Positions 9,610 through 18,877 of a stretch of DNA of 50,567 nt are shown here, one piece after another. Source of the DNA: an uncultured Cytophaga sp. (GTDB lineage: Bacteria > Bacteroidota > Bacteroidia > Cytophagales > Cytophagaceae); assembly GCF_937863595.1 (NCBI RefSeq), contig NZ_CALMGQ010000062.1, positions 1 to 50,567 on the forward strand, in the 5' to 3' direction. The position numbers and the translations under genes are program-made. The notes beneath the pieces are model-generated. The model had not been told where the DNA came from, did no database searches, and saw nothing but the letters and a program-made list of their open reading frames with translations. How positions within the stretch are numbered: position 1 is the first letter of the stretch; every line of letters begins with the position of its first letter.

Positions 9610-10007
9610 TAAAGGATAGTTCTTTGGTTTTGTTTGATGGCGTGTGTCATTTCTGTAACAATTCAGTAAATTTTATTATCGATCACGATCCGAAAAATAA
9701 ATTTGTATTTGCTCCATTGCAATCTGAAATGGCAACAAATATTTTGAAACAATTGGGTGAAAAAAATATCCTTATAGATTCTATTATCTTAGTTCAAAAT
9801 AATAGAATCTATAAACGCTCTAGAGCATCGCTAGAAATTGCGAAAAGATTGAATGGCTTATGGCCGCTATGCTATGTATTTATTGTTGTACCTGGTTTTA
9901 TACGCGATTTTGTATACAATATTATTGCAAATAATAGATACAAATGGTTTGGTAAAATGGAAGCCTGCCGTTTCCCAACTGCGGAGGAAAGAGAACGATT
10001 TCTTTGA
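9582..10007 (+). CDS. DCC-family thiol-disulfide oxidoreductase-like protein (DUF393)
   Basis: A 141-residue protein with the hallmark LFDGVCHFCNNSV at about 17-29 (CxxC at C22/C25), the thioredoxin-like DCC signature, and a conserved APLQSE block. Its start lies inside the end of the T9SS type B gene (28-nt overlap, different frame), so the two are translationally coupled. Members are thought to act as thiol-disulfide or electron-transfer proteins, but the partner is unknown. A short heptad repeat array begins 8 nt after the stop. Confidence 0.85.
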   Translation: MVADSDNKIIKDSSLVLFDGVCHFCNNSVNFIIDHDPKNKFVFAPLQSEMATNILKQLGEKNILIDSIILVQNNRIYKRSRASLEIAKRLNGLWPLCYVFIVVPGFIRDFVYNIIANNRYKWFGKMEACRFPTAEERERFL

Positions 10008-10014
10008 GAATTAC

Positions 10015-10195
10015 AGTGTATTGAGAACGGAGTACAAAGTACAAATCTAAATTAGTAATTCAACTCAAGCATTGTAGATGTATAATTATTTGTGTGCCTA
10101 CTTATTAATATAGTGATTTTTTATATTTTAAAATTCTCTCTTCAATTTTATATTTAGTACTTAGTACTCAGTACTCTGTATTCTATACTTGCATA
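10015..10195. repeat. Paired heptad arrays (AAAGTAC family) bordering the spacer before fabD
   Basis: Left array 10015-10049 contains period-7 units such as GGAGTAC and AAAGTAC. Right array 10154-10195 has the inverse orientation with units TTAGTAC, TCAGTAC and TCTGTAT. The 104 bp between them is AT-rich with no feature. The left array starts 8 nt after the upstream stop, and the right one ends about 60 nt before the fabD ATG. Confidence 0.75.
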
Positions 10196-10254
10196 TCAAT
10201 AAATAAAGGAATAGTTTTACTATTCAAATCTGTTTTACATTTTAAAAAAATAAT

Positions 10255-11130
10255 ATGAAAGCATACGTTTTCCCTGGCCAAGGGTCTCAATTTTCTGGAA
10301 TGGGTAAAGAACTTTTTGAAAACTCTGCCAAAGCAAAAGGATTGTTTCTTCAAGCGAATGACATTTTGGGTTTTGATATTACAAAAATCATGTTTACAGG
10401 TACAGATGAGGAATTAAGACAAACGAATGTAACTCAACCTGCCATTTTTATTCACTCTGTAATTCTTGCTAAAATCAGCGAGACTTTTGCACCTGAAATG
10501 GTTGCAGGTCATTCATTAGGAGAATTCTCTGCATTGGTTGCAAACGGTACCTTATCTTTTGAAGATGGATTAAAATTGGTTTCTAAAAGGGCCATGGCAA
10601 TGCAAAAGGCATGTGAATTAGTGCCTGGCACAATGGCGGCTGTATTGGCTTTAGCAGATGATAAAGTGGAAGAAATTTGTGCATCTATTTCGGATGAAGT
10701 TGTTGTAGCTGCAAATTATAACTGTCCCGGACAATTGGTTATTTCTGGTTCAGTAAAAGGAATTGAAAAGGCATGTGAGTTGATGAAAGCAGCTGGCGCT
10801 AAACGTGCATTGGTATTGCCTGTTGGTGGTGCGTTCCACTCACCTTTGATGGAACCTGCACGTATTGAATTGGAAGATGCTATAAAAAACACCTTGTTCA
10901 GTAAACCAACGTGTGCGGTATACCAAAATGTGAATGCTAAGCCATCTACCGATGTGGAAGCAATTAAATTAAACTTAATAGCACAACTAACTGCACCTGT
11001 ACGTTGGACACAGTCCGTGCAAAATATGGTGAAAGATGGCGCTACGCAATTTATAGAATGTGGCCCAGGTAAAGTATTGCAAGGCTTGGTTAAAAAGATT
11101 GAACCAGGAGTGGAAGTAGTGTCGATTTAA
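10255..11130 (+). CDS. fabD: malonyl-CoA:acyl carrier protein transacylase
   Basis: A 291-residue cytosolic enzyme that loads malonyl groups onto ACP for fatty acid synthesis. The N-terminal FPGQGSQ (6-12), the nucleophile motif GHSLGE (Ser87), the substrate-carboxylate Arg in SKRAMAMQ (R112) and the catalytic His in GGAFHSPLM (H195) are all in place. The length matches the E. coli enzyme closely. It is a single gene, not embedded in a fab cluster here, and is followed by a hairpin shared with the converging folK gene. Confidence 0.96.
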   Translation: MKAYVFPGQGSQFSGMGKELFENSAKAKGLFLQANDILGFDITKIMFTGTDEELRQTNVTQPAIFIHSVILAKISETFAPEMVAGHSLGEFSALVANGTLSFEDGLKLVSKRAMAMQKACELVPGTMAAVLALADDKVEEICASISDEVVVAANYNCPGQLVISGSVKGIEKACELMKAAGAKRALVLPVGGAFHSPLMEPARIELEDAIKNTLFSKPTCAVYQNVNAKPSTDVEAIKLNLIAQLTAPVRWTQSVQNMVKDGATQFIECGPGKVLQGLVKKIEPGVEVVSI

Positions 11131-11145
11131 AAAATCTAAAATGAT

Positions 11146-11213
11146 CAAATAACAAAAAGCAAATTCCAAACAGAGAAAATATCCTCCGTTTGGAATTTGT
11201 TTTTTGTTATTTG
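11146..11213. repeat. Inverted heptad repeat (AAATTCC family) acting as a bidirectional terminator
   Basis: Arms of 26 bp (11146-11171 and 11188-11213) pair with one mismatch around a 16-nt loop. Each arm is built from period-7 units (AAATAAC, AAAAAGC, AAATTCC). It fills the spacer between the converging fabD and folK genes. The right arm runs over the folK stop and also supplies its last codons. Confidence 0.75.
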
Positions 11214-11707
11214 GAATTTAATTTGGTGACTTCCAGCCCATCTCCACACCGCTCCAACAACTCCTTATTTGTAACATTAAAAACGGGATGTACAAAATCT
11301 GGAAGTACCTCAACAAGTGGTACCAATGTAAACCTCCGCTCATGCAAATAGGGATGTGGTATTTTTAATTTATTGGTTGCACAAATTTCTGAATCGTAAT
11401 ATAAAATGTCTATGTCAATGGTTCGGTTGCCCCATTTTTCTTTCCGATTTCTACCTAATTTTTTCTCAATCGATAAACACAATACCAATACTTCAATTGG
11501 TGTATGGCTTGTAGTACATACCAGTACTTGATTTAAAAAATCTGCTTGGTCTTCATTTCCCCACGCCTTGGTTTCATAATAATTGGAAGTTGCATTGATT
11601 TGACCTATTTCATCTGAGATATGACTTGTTGCCTGTTGCATCCAATCTTGACGCGCACCTATATTGCTTCCTAATAAAATGACTACGGTATGTTTGTTTT
11701 GATCCAT
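11207..11707 (-). CDS. folK: 2-amino-4-hydroxy-6-hydroxymethyldihydropteridine diphosphokinase
   Basis: A 166-residue folate-pathway enzyme that transfers pyrophosphate from ATP to 6-hydroxymethyl-dihydropterin. Motifs seen: LLGSNIGAR at the N-terminus, the WGNRTIDIDILYYD block with metal-binding aspartates, and PHPYLHERRFTLVPL. The longer frame to 11731 has no support, and the ATG at 11705-11707 gives the normal length. The last codons (LNSK and stop) are read from the AAATTCCAAATAAC heptad repeat, so the C-terminus beyond TKL is repeat-derived. Confidence 0.94.
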   Translation of the reverse strand: MDQNKHTVVILLGSNIGARQDWMQQATSHISDEIGQINATSNYYETKAWGNEDQADFLNQVLVCTTSHTPIEVLVLCLSIEKKLGRNRKEKWGNRTIDIDILYYDSEICATNKLKIPHPYLHERRFTLVPLVEVLPDFVHPVFNVTNKELLERCGDGLEVTKLNSK

Positions 11708-11730
11708 GTGGAGACAAAGATAGGTAATCA

Positions 11731-12056
11731 ATTATAAATTATAAGTCAATGTCGTTTAGTTAACGATTGTTGTAACCTGCGAGAGGTACTATGTATACGC
11801 AAACAGTTTTGGTTTTATACCGAACATATACGCTTTCTATTTCAGCACTGACCCCAGTCGGGGTCATATCTTTATAGCACAAACAACACAATAAACATAT
11901 ACGCGCTCCCGAAGGGAGCATGTTATTCAAGGTATAAAAGCGATCAATCCCTTCGGGATTCCGCGTATCTATCTATTGGATATTATTTTACTATAAATAT
12001 TCGACCCCGACTGGGGGCGGTCTTAACTAAACGGCATTGAATTATAAGTTATGAAT
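11731..12056. mobile_element. MITE-like element with terminal inverted repeats
   Basis: A 326-bp gene-free element. The ends (11731-11763 and 12023-12056) are imperfect inverted repeats of about 33 bp sharing TCAATGYCGTTTAGTTAA. Inside are compact hairpins: TGACCCCAGTCGGGGTCA at 11849-11866, GCTCCCGAAGGGAGC at 11905-11919 and AATCCCTTCGGGATT at 11946-11960. An inverted partner of the first hairpin, GACCCCGACTGGGGGC, lies at about 12003-12018, so the element is partly symmetrical. Related ends occur at 34-53 and 46614-46646. No transposase is in the window. I cannot see a target-site duplication with certainty. Confidence 0.6.
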
Positions 12057-12130
12057 GGGAAATGACTCACGATGTTCTTTGCTGTGGTAGATTGCCGTTT
12101 TCTTTCATAGTGACGCTATTTCTATTTTTT

Positions 12131-12155
12131 AAATCCCATAAATCCCAATTCAGTC
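12131..12155 (-). repeat. Dispersed repeat, second full copy
   Basis: Minus-strand core CTGAATTGGGATTTATGGG, matching the copy at 1521-1565 in sequence and length. It sits between the MITE-like element and the sppA promoter. Confidence 0.45.
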
Positions 12156-12251
12156 AATTTAAAATGAGTTGCATTCCGATCAAATAATTGCACCCATACA
12201 ATAAACTAAAGGATTATTCGACTTTAATAGTATACCAAACGAATTAAAAAA

Positions 12252-12282
12252 TTGAGGGGTATTTTACTACCTACTAGTTTTG
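12252..12282 (+). promoter_or_regulatory. sppA promoter
   Basis: TTG at 12252-12254, 20-nt spacing, then TAGTTTTG at 12275-12282, an exact TTG-N20-TANNTTTG pattern. The sppA ATG follows 28 nt later, so the leader is short. Confidence 0.7.
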
Positions 12283-12310
12283 TATATTTAATCTCTTAAA
12301 CCGTTTTCAT

Positions 12311-14065
12311 ATGAGTTTTATAAAAAATGTATTTGCCGTTATTGTTGGTTTTATTTTATTAACCATTATCGGAATTGTTATTGTTGTGGCAATGGTTTCA
12401 TCTGGCAAAGAAGATGAAACATCTTCGTTAAAGGATAATTCTGTATTGAAAATTACCTTGGACAATGAAATTGTTGAACGCGAATCGGATAAATTGTTTA
12501 GTGGTCTTTTAGATCCAAGAGGAGCTTCTTCTAAAATTGGCTTGTTGGAATTGAAAAAGGCAATTCAAGAAGCTACAACAAATGATAAAATTAAAGGAAT
12601 TTACATTGAATTTAAATTCGCAACGGCTGGGATTGCTACTTGGAAAGAATTACGTGACGAATTAGTGGAATTTAAAAAATCAGGAAAATTTGTTGTTACC
12701 TATGGTGAAATGTATACCGAAGCGGCGTATTATTTGGCATCGGTAGCAGACGAAATTTATTTGCCTGAATCTGGCATGCTAGAGTTTAACGGAATTGGTG
12801 TAAATATGATGTACTTCAAAAATTTGTTAAGTAAAATTGGCGTTAAAACAGAAGTATTCAGAGTTGGTAAATATAAAAGTGCTATTGAGCCTTTGGTCAA
12901 CGATCACATGAGTGATGCAGATCGCGAGCAGGTTCATTTATACATCAATTCTTTGTATTCGGTGATGTTAGAAGATATTGCTGTAAGTAGAAATATTCCC
13001 TTGGAAACGTTAAAAAACATCTCGGATTCTATGTTGGTGCGTAATGCTAGAGATGCCAGAGAACTTGGTTTAATTTCACACGAAGCATATTTTGATCAAC
13101 TTATTCTTTCTATTAAATCAAAATTGAAATTGGAAGACGAGACGGAAATAAACTTTATTTCATATAAAAAACTGATACAATTTAATAAAGATAAAATTGC
13201 TGTTTCAACAGAACCACACATTGCGGTTTTATTTGCGAATGGTGAAATTCAATCTGGTAAAGGCGATGGCGAAGTAATTGGTTCAGAAACCATCTGTGCA
13301 GATTTAAGAAAATTGCGAGAAGATGAGAATGTGAAAGCAATTGTATTGCGTATTAATTCTCCAGGTGGTAGTGCATTGGCTTCAGACATTATTTGGAGAG
13401 AAATAATATTAACAAGAGAAGTAAAACCTGTTATCGCGTCTATGGCTAACGTAGCAGCTTCTGGTGGATATTATATTGCCATGGCTTGTGATACCATCGT
13501 TGCTTCACCTGCAACAATTACCGGTTCTATTGGCGTGTTTGGATTATTGATGAATACAGAAGATTTATTGAATAATAAATTAGGAATCAATACGGATTCT
13601 GAAAAGACAGGTTTATATTCCGATATCGGTTCCTTAACGCGCCCAGTTACGGATGGCGAACGAGCAATCATTCAAAATGAAGTAAATTCAATTTATGCAA
13701 CGTTTATTCAAAAAGCAGCTTTAGGAAGACATACTACGGTAGAAGAGATTGAAGAAAAGGCTTCAGGTCGAGTATGGGCGGGTAAAGATGCGAAAGTAAA
13801 TAATTTGATAGATGTTTTTGGCGGAATGAATACAGCCATCGGTATTGCTGCTAAAAGAGCTAAGCTTGCTGATGGGTATAAATTGGTGTATTACCCAGAA
13901 CAAAAAAACCAGGCATGGATTGAGTTTTTTAATTCTTTTTCTGGAGAAGAAGATGCTAAAATGAAAACCTTTGGAGCATATTATGCGCAGTTCAAAACGC
14001 TGCAATCTTTGCCTAAATATCAAGGTGTACAAGCTCGTATTCCGTATTTTATGGACATAAAATAG
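12311..14065 (+). CDS. sppA: signal peptide peptidase SppA, 67K type
   Basis: A 584-residue membrane-anchored serine protease that degrades cleaved signal peptides. It has one N-terminal membrane segment (about 6-30). It also has the two tandem peptidase S49 halves of the long type: the first carries the general-base lysine in VGKYKSAIEPL (K189), and the second the nucleophile in VAASGGYYIA (S384) preceded by INSPGGSALAS. The length agrees with the E. coli 67K enzyme and not the short type. It is transcribed alone from its own promoter. Confidence 0.95.
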   Translation: MSFIKNVFAVIVGFILLTIIGIVIVVAMVSSGKEDETSSLKDNSVLKITLDNEIVERESDKLFSGLLDPRGASSKIGLLELKKAIQEATTNDKIKGIYIEFKFATAGIATWKELRDELVEFKKSGKFVVTYGEMYTEAAYYLASVADEIYLPESGMLEFNGIGVNMMYFKNLLSKIGVKTEVFRVGKYKSAIEPLVNDHMSDADREQVHLYINSLYSVMLEDIAVSRNIPLETLKNISDSMLVRNARDARELGLISHEAYFDQLILSIKSKLKLEDETEINFISYKKLIQFNKDKIAVSTEPHIAVLFANGEIQSGKGDGEVIGSETICADLRKLREDENVKAIVLRINSPGGSALASDIIWREIILTREVKPVIASMANVAASGGYYIAMACDTIVASPATITGSIGVFGLLMNTEDLLNNKLGINTDSEKTGLYSDIGSLTRPVTDGERAIIQNEVNSIYATFIQKAALGRHTTVEEIEEKASGRVWAGKDAKVNNLIDVFGGMNTAIGIAAKRAKLADGYKLVYYPEQKNQAWIEFFNSFSGEEDAKMKTFGAYYAQFKTLQSLPKYQGVQARIPYFMDIK

Positions 14066-14191
14066 AAAATATCTACGCCTTAGAAGTTCATATTGAATTA
14101 CTTATCATGTAAAATGCATGTGGCATCGTTGGTTTAGTACTTCAAAACTCAAATATTCGTATATTTGGCGCTTAGTTTATTAAGAAAAGAA

Positions 14192-15199
14192 ATGACAGAA
14201 ATTCGCAATAACTGGACAAAAGAAGAGATTTCAGAAATCTATAATAGTCCTATTTTGGATTTAATGTATCGTGGTGCAACTGTGCATCGTGAATTTCATG
14301 ATTCGCAAGAAGTACAAGTGTGTACCTTATTGTCGATTAAAACTGGCGGTTGTCCAGAAGATTGTTCGTATTGTCCGCAAGCAGCGCGCTACCACACAGA
14401 TGTGAAGGTAGAAAAGTTGATGGATGTAGACGAAGTGTTAAAGTCTGCTTTAGAAGCCAAAGAATCTGGTAGTACACGTTTTTGTATGGGTGCTGCTTGG
14501 AGAGAAGTGCGCGATAACAAAGACTTCGATAAAGTAATTGATATGGTTAAAGGAGTAAGTACAATGGGTATGGAAGTATGCTGTACACTTGGTATGTTAA
14601 CTCCTACACAAGCTGAAAAATTAAAAGATGCGGGTTTGTATGCATACAATCACAACTTAGATACCAGCGAAGAGCACTACGATAAAGTAATTACGACTAG
14701 AACCTACGATGACCGTTTAGAAACATTAGATAATGTGCGTAAAGCAAACATATCTGTGTGCTCTGGTGGTATTATTGGTATGGGCGAAAGTCATGGCGAT
14801 CGAATAGGAATGTTGCATACCTTAGTAAACATGGAAGCGCATCCAGAATCGGTTCCTGTAAATGCATTGGTACCTGTTGAAGGAACGCCATTAGCGGATC
14901 AACCCCGTGTTTCTGTTTGGGAAATGGTTCGAATGATTGCAACAGCTCGTATTATAATGCCTAAAGCGATGGTACGTTTGTCTGCAGGTCGGGTGCGTAT
15001 GAATACTGAAGAGCAGGCATTGTGCTTTCTTGCAGGTGCAAACTCTATTTTTGCAGGGGATAAATTATTGACGACTCCAAATCCGGAAGTAAATGCTGAT
15101 AAAGAAATGTTTCAAATATTAAACTTAAAACCTCGTGCATCATTTAAAAATGGTGATGGTGTGAAGGTTAAATTTGAGCAGATACCAAGTGCGATATAA
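14192..15199 (+). CDS. bioB: biotin synthase
   Basis: A 335-residue radical SAM enzyme that inserts sulfur into dethiobiotin. The SAM-cluster motif is [12 protein letters not shown] (C54, C58, C61); further typical blocks are GAAWREVRD, the YNHNLDTS segment and the late [31 protein letters not shown] chose the ATG at 14192; the frame is open back to a TTG at 14165, but that TTG is the end of a TATATTTG box (14160-14167) that looks like the -7 element. No other bio gene is nearby. A repeat array begins right after the stop. Confidence 0.96.
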   Translation: MTEIRNNWTKEEISEIYNSPILDLMYRGATVHREFHDSQEVQVCTLLSIKTGGCPEDCSYCPQAARYHTDVKVEKLMDVDEVLKSALEAKESGSTRFCMGAAWREVRDNKDFDKVIDMVKGVSTMGMEVCCTLGMLTPTQAEKLKDAGLYAYNHNLDTSEEHYDKVITTRTYDDRLETLDNVRKANISVCSGGIIGMGESHGDRIGMLHTLVNMEAHPESVPVNALVPVEGTPLADQPRVSVWEMVRMIATARIIMPKAMVRLSAGRVRMNTEEQALCFLAGANSIFAGDKLLTTPNPEVNADKEMFQILNLKPRASFKNGDGVKVKFEQIPSAI

Positions 15200-15200
15200 T

Positions 15201-15235
15201 AAAGCTTAACGTTGAAGGCTTAAAGCCTAATGCTG
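15201..15235 (+). repeat. Heptad array (TAARGCN family) after bioB
   Basis: Five period-7 units start 1 nt after the bioB stop, for example AAAGCTT, AAGGCTT and AAAGCCT. I found no matching inverted partner further on, so this is a single-sided case. Confidence 0.6.
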
Positions 15236-15249
15236 AAAATATATAATAT

Positions 15250-15286
15250 AAAGAGTCCTATCAATGTTGTTGGTAGGACTCTTTTT
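15250..15286 (+). terminator. bioB terminator
   Basis: A 15-bp stem with one mismatched pair (AAAGAGTCCTATCAA and TTGGTAGGACTCTTT), a short loop, and a following T run. It sits 50 nt past the bioB stop. Confidence 0.85.
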
Positions 15287-15492
15287 TATTTGATAAGCCT
15301 TTCAAAGTATAAATTGGGTTATAGTATTCAGAAAACTTATATGATAGTGTCTGAAGAATCAAAACACAATAATTTGTAAATAATTTATTTTGAAGGAAAT
15401 TTATTTCAGATGGAAAAATACCTTAGATTGATATCCGTATTGTTCGTTTTAAAAAAATGAAAAGAATGAAGCATGTTACTATTTTAAGAGAT

Positions 15493-16518
15493 ATGAAGAG
15501 AATACTTTATATGAGTTTTATAGTTTTGATTGTGGTTGGATGCACGGATTCAAAACCAGACACCATATCCAATGCAATTTATGTATGGAATGAACGGTCT
15601 TCGTATAATTATTTTTCAACGGAAGAGTTGAGTTTTCTCAAAGAAAATAACATAAAACAAATTTATTGCAAACTGACAGATGTAAGTTGGGACGAAGTGA
15701 ATCATGCCTATCCCAATGATACAAAAGAATTGCCCGGAGATGATGTGTTAAAAACATTTTTAACAATTATTCCATGTGTTTTTATTGAAAATAGTGTGAT
15801 GCTAAAAAGTACGAAGCCGGAATTGGAATATATGGCAAAAAAAATAGCTTCACGAGTAAAAAAATACGATTCAAAAACAAAATCATGTCAAATAGATTGT
15901 GATTGGTCGGCTACTAGCAAGGATCAGTATTTTTATTTTTTAACACAATTGAAAAAACAATTAGATTCAATAAGTCTAACTGCGACCCTTCGATTGTATC
16001 AATATAAGTATCCTGAAAAGACAGGAGTGCCACCAGTAGATAGAGCAATGCTCATGTTGTATAACTTCAATTCCCCTGTTGTTTATAGAGCTGAAAATAG
16101 CATCTTCGACGAAGGAGAAGCACGTAAGTATATAACAGATGCGAAGTATGCATTACCGCTTGATTTTGCTTTGCCTGCATTTTCATGGAATGTAGTCTAC
16201 AATGAAGAAAATAAATTTGTTGGCTTTCTTAAAACTGAAGAACTAAATGAAAAAACGACCTATCTCAAATCGGTGTCAGACAATACCTACGAAATAATTG
16301 CAGACACAAGCATTGATCCCTATTATTTACGAAAAGGGTATAAGATTAAAATAGAAACAATAAATCAGGAAGGTTTAAAAGACGCCTACGGTTTAATTAA
16401 ATCATTTAAAAATACCGATTCCTATACGGTTGCATTGTTTGATCTAAATGCAAAACTATTAAATACACAAACCAAAGAAAATAATCAACCGCTATATGAA
16501 TCGATTTTTATTAAGTAG
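15493..16518 (+). CDS. lipoprotein of unknown function, TIM-barrel-like (DUF3142-like)
   Basis: A 341-residue lipoprotein. The ATG at 15493 gives a clean lipoprotein signal (MKRILYMSFIVLIVVGC, lipid-bearing Cys at residue 17). The upstream in-frame ATGs only add basic residues. The body contains INQ-free alternating strands and helices with IYCKLTDVSWDEV, CQIDCDWSATSKDQY, and AMLMLYNFNSP, a layout that recalls the DUF3142 family of glycosidase-like barrels. This is a resemblance only. The gene overlaps the next one by 23 nt, so the two products are probably made together and act at the cell surface or in the periplasm. Confidence 0.6.
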   Translation: MKRILYMSFIVLIVVGCTDSKPDTISNAIYVWNERSSYNYFSTEELSFLKENNIKQIYCKLTDVSWDEVNHAYPNDTKELPGDDVLKTFLTIIPCVFIENSVMLKSTKPELEYMAKKIASRVKKYDSKTKSCQIDCDWSATSKDQYFYFLTQLKKQLDSISLTATLRLYQYKYPEKTGVPPVDRAMLMLYNFNSPVVYRAENSIFDEGEARKYITDAKYALPLDFALPAFSWNVVYNEENKFVGFLKTEELNEKTTYLKSVSDNTYEIIADTSIDPYYLRKGYKIKIETINQEGLKDAYGLIKSFKNTDSYTVALFDLNAKLLNTQTKENNQPLYESIFIK

Positions 16519-18769
16519 CATTATTATTCTGCTTCCGCTGATTTCAGCAAAACCATGTGGAGATTATTACAATGCAGAGCAAGTGCGTGTGACTAACTTT
16601 ATGGGTAATGCCATCGGCTTTAATGAACTTGCCAAGTATACGTTTTCAACTAATTTTTATGAATATGATGAAATTCCTACAAATGAATCGTATACAGAAA
16701 ATATAGACCAATGGTTTAGGTATTGTAAGAATACGAATGTGGATCGAAAAGATATTTATAATTTTTTGTATGTAGTATCAAATGAGGATGTCATAAAAAA
16801 TAAAAACATGCTCTTGTTAGAAAATCCATTTTTAAAGGTATTTAAGGACAATCAAGAAGTTCTGGACTATTTATTTTTAATAAAACGAAATCCAACATAC
16901 GATTTCAAAACTGTTTGGGACAATTTTGAAGGGGATGTTTATACCTCTTATTTTTTCAATGAAGGTACACGAATATATCCAACACAGATTTATAAAGGAT
17001 TACTCACACAAACAAAAAATACATTTTTAAAACGTAGATACGCTTATCAGTATTTGGTGTCATTATATTATGAAGAAAGAATCGATAAAGTGCAACTGTT
17101 AAACGTGTTTGATACGTACTTTAAGCATGCCGATAAGGATTGGATGTATTACTCTGCATTGCATTATGCTGCCTACTTTATGTCCAATCAAAATGACATC
17201 CGTTTAGATTGTATCATGAATGGCAGTGATAAGCAAGCACGTAATATTGAATTGTTATATGCTTCTCCTACATTTAAAAATAATCTGGCTACTGAAAAAG
17301 ATTCAATTAAAAAATCTTATTTATTGGCTATACGCGCTATGCGTACGATGGGACCTTGTTTATCAGATCTGAAAGCAATATATCAGTTGAATCCTAAAAA
17401 CATCTATTTTAATTTTTTATTGAATCGAGAAATTAATAAAATTGAAGATTGGGTTTTAACGCCTGAGTTTACCGATTTTGAGCCCTACACTGGATCGGAA
17501 CAGACACTTCGTAACCATAGCAAGGATGTTGCTTACGCAAATGATGTGCTCAATTTTACTAGTCAGCTAAGCGGAACAAACAATGCCGTATTTTTAACAC
17601 TTGTAAACTCGTATCTCAATTATGTATTAGGTAAACCTGAAGAAGCCTTTAACATGTTGAAAAATACAAGCTCGTATTCAAACCCACTATTACAAATTCA
17701 AGCGAGAACTATTTCCTTATTAATAAGGCTCTCAACACAAAAGGTCGATAGAGAGGTAGAGAATGAAATAGTTGCACTTATTAAATTATCTCCCAATCTT
17801 GTATTTCGTAATCAACTTATACGTAGTTGTGCAAGCTTATTATTTAGAATACCTAGCTGTAAAGCAAAGGCATTTTTGTTGTTAAGTCAGAGTAGTTATC
17901 CAAGAGAAAATTTTGGAAATGATTTATACGATAATCTTCATACACATGCAAGTGTGCGTGAAGTGTACGAAGTATTAAAGATTATCCGTTCGCCTAATAA
18001 TCTTCCATTAGAAATGTATATATCTAGGAAGAATGAAAATAGATATTCATGGAAACATACAATGAAAGAAGAATGGACTTTTTATGATACATTGAAAATT
18101 AAAAATTTGATTGCAATGAAACATATGAATACCGATGAGTTGGAAAAGGCACTGGCTGTTTACAATACGTTTCCGGATTCCTATTGGCTGAATTCGTATT
18201 TTGATGATCCCTTTACATTTAGCATTTTTGATGGTCATAATCATGGCAAGTCAGATAAAATTGGATATACAAAAAAGCAATTCCTCGAAAAATTAATATC
18301 TTATAAAAAGGCGTTGGCTTTAAAACCCAACGATGCGCTATTAAACTATTATGTTGGAAATGCCTATTTATCGCTTACTTGGTATGGTAAGAATTGGTAT
18401 ATGTCTGATACACGTTGGAGTAGTAGTGGTTATGAATATAGAACAAAAGGGAGTACTACTTTTGAAAATAATTATTATAAATGTGCCAGAGCCATACCAT
18501 ATATTAAAAAAGCAGCAGATAATTTATTGGATAAAAAAATACAAACACTCGCACAATTGAATCTAGCTTATTGTTATACTATACAGAAGGAGTTACCATT
18601 TAAGGCCTTACTTGATACCGACACACGTGCATATTATTCGGAAATTGAGTTGAATTGCGATGTATATGTGCAATATTTAAATCAATATAGATTGGTAGAT
18701 CACAATTATACTTCTATGGGTAGATTAAAGATGTTTGAATCTTTTGATGATGACGGAAGGTATTATTAA
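16496..18769 (+). CDS. large secreted protein of unknown function, partner of the preceding lipoprotein
   Basis: A 757-residue protein with a signal peptide (MNRFLLSSIIILLPLISA, cleavage before KPC). No known domain stands out. The middle and C-terminal parts are helical and rich in Tyr/Asn and have the rhythm of TPR-like repeats: for example KALALKPNDALLNYYVGNAYL near 600 and AAYFMSNQNDIR in the first third. The ATG lies inside the lipoprotein gene in another frame. Together they form an unassigned two-gene secreted module. A late segment, AQLNLAYCYTIQKE, also suits a TPR helix. Confidence 0.6.
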   Translation: MNRFLLSSIIILLPLISAKPCGDYYNAEQVRVTNFMGNAIGFNELAKYTFSTNFYEYDEIPTNESYTENIDQWFRYCKNTNVDRKDIYNFLYVVSNEDVIKNKNMLLLENPFLKVFKDNQEVLDYLFLIKRNPTYDFKTVWDNFEGDVYTSYFFNEGTRIYPTQIYKGLLTQTKNTFLKRRYAYQYLVSLYYEERIDKVQLLNVFDTYFKHADKDWMYYSALHYAAYFMSNQNDIRLDCIMNGSDKQARNIELLYASPTFKNNLATEKDSIKKSYLLAIRAMRTMGPCLSDLKAIYQLNPKNIYFNFLLNREINKIEDWVLTPEFTDFEPYTGSEQTLRNHSKDVAYANDVLNFTSQLSGTNNAVFLTLVNSYLNYVLGKPEEAFNMLKNTSSYSNPLLQIQARTISLLIRLSTQKVDREVENEIVALIKLSPNLVFRNQLIRSCASLLFRIPSCKAKAFLLLSQSSYPRENFGNDLYDNLHTHASVREVYEVLKIIRSPNNLPLEMYISRKNENRYSWKHTMKEEWTFYDTLKIKNLIAMKHMNTDELEKALAVYNTFPDSYWLNSYFDDPFTFSIFDGHNHGKSDKIGYTKKQFLEKLISYKKALALKPNDALLNYYVGNAYLSLTWYGKNWYMSDTRWSSSGYEYRTKGSTTFENNYYKCARAIPYIKKAADNLLDKKIQTLAQLNLAYCYTIQKELPFKALLDTDTRAYYSEIELNCDVYVQYLNQYRLVDHNYTSMGRLKMFESFDDDGRYY

Positions 18770-18844
18770 TGCAAGACTTAATGGGCACATACTAACACCT
18801 TATGCGTTTATTTATTGTTGTTGAAGTTATTTCATGACTAGAGA

Positions 18845-18872
18845 TGATGCCTTCCGCCTTAGGCTTTATTAA
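18845..18872 (-). repeat. Heptad array (TAARGCN family) at the 3' edge of the radical SAM gene
   Basis: Period-7 units GATGCCT, TCCGCCT and TAGGCTT (plus strand, the inverse orientation of the bioB array) end about 6 nt before the stop codon of the minus-strand gene at 18878. Confidence 0.5.
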
Positions 18873-18877
18873 ATTTA

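Noticed and set aside
10015..10195. Heptad arrays as a possible CRISPR array
   Set aside because: The units are 7 bp, contiguous and degenerate, without unique spacers, and no cas gene is present.
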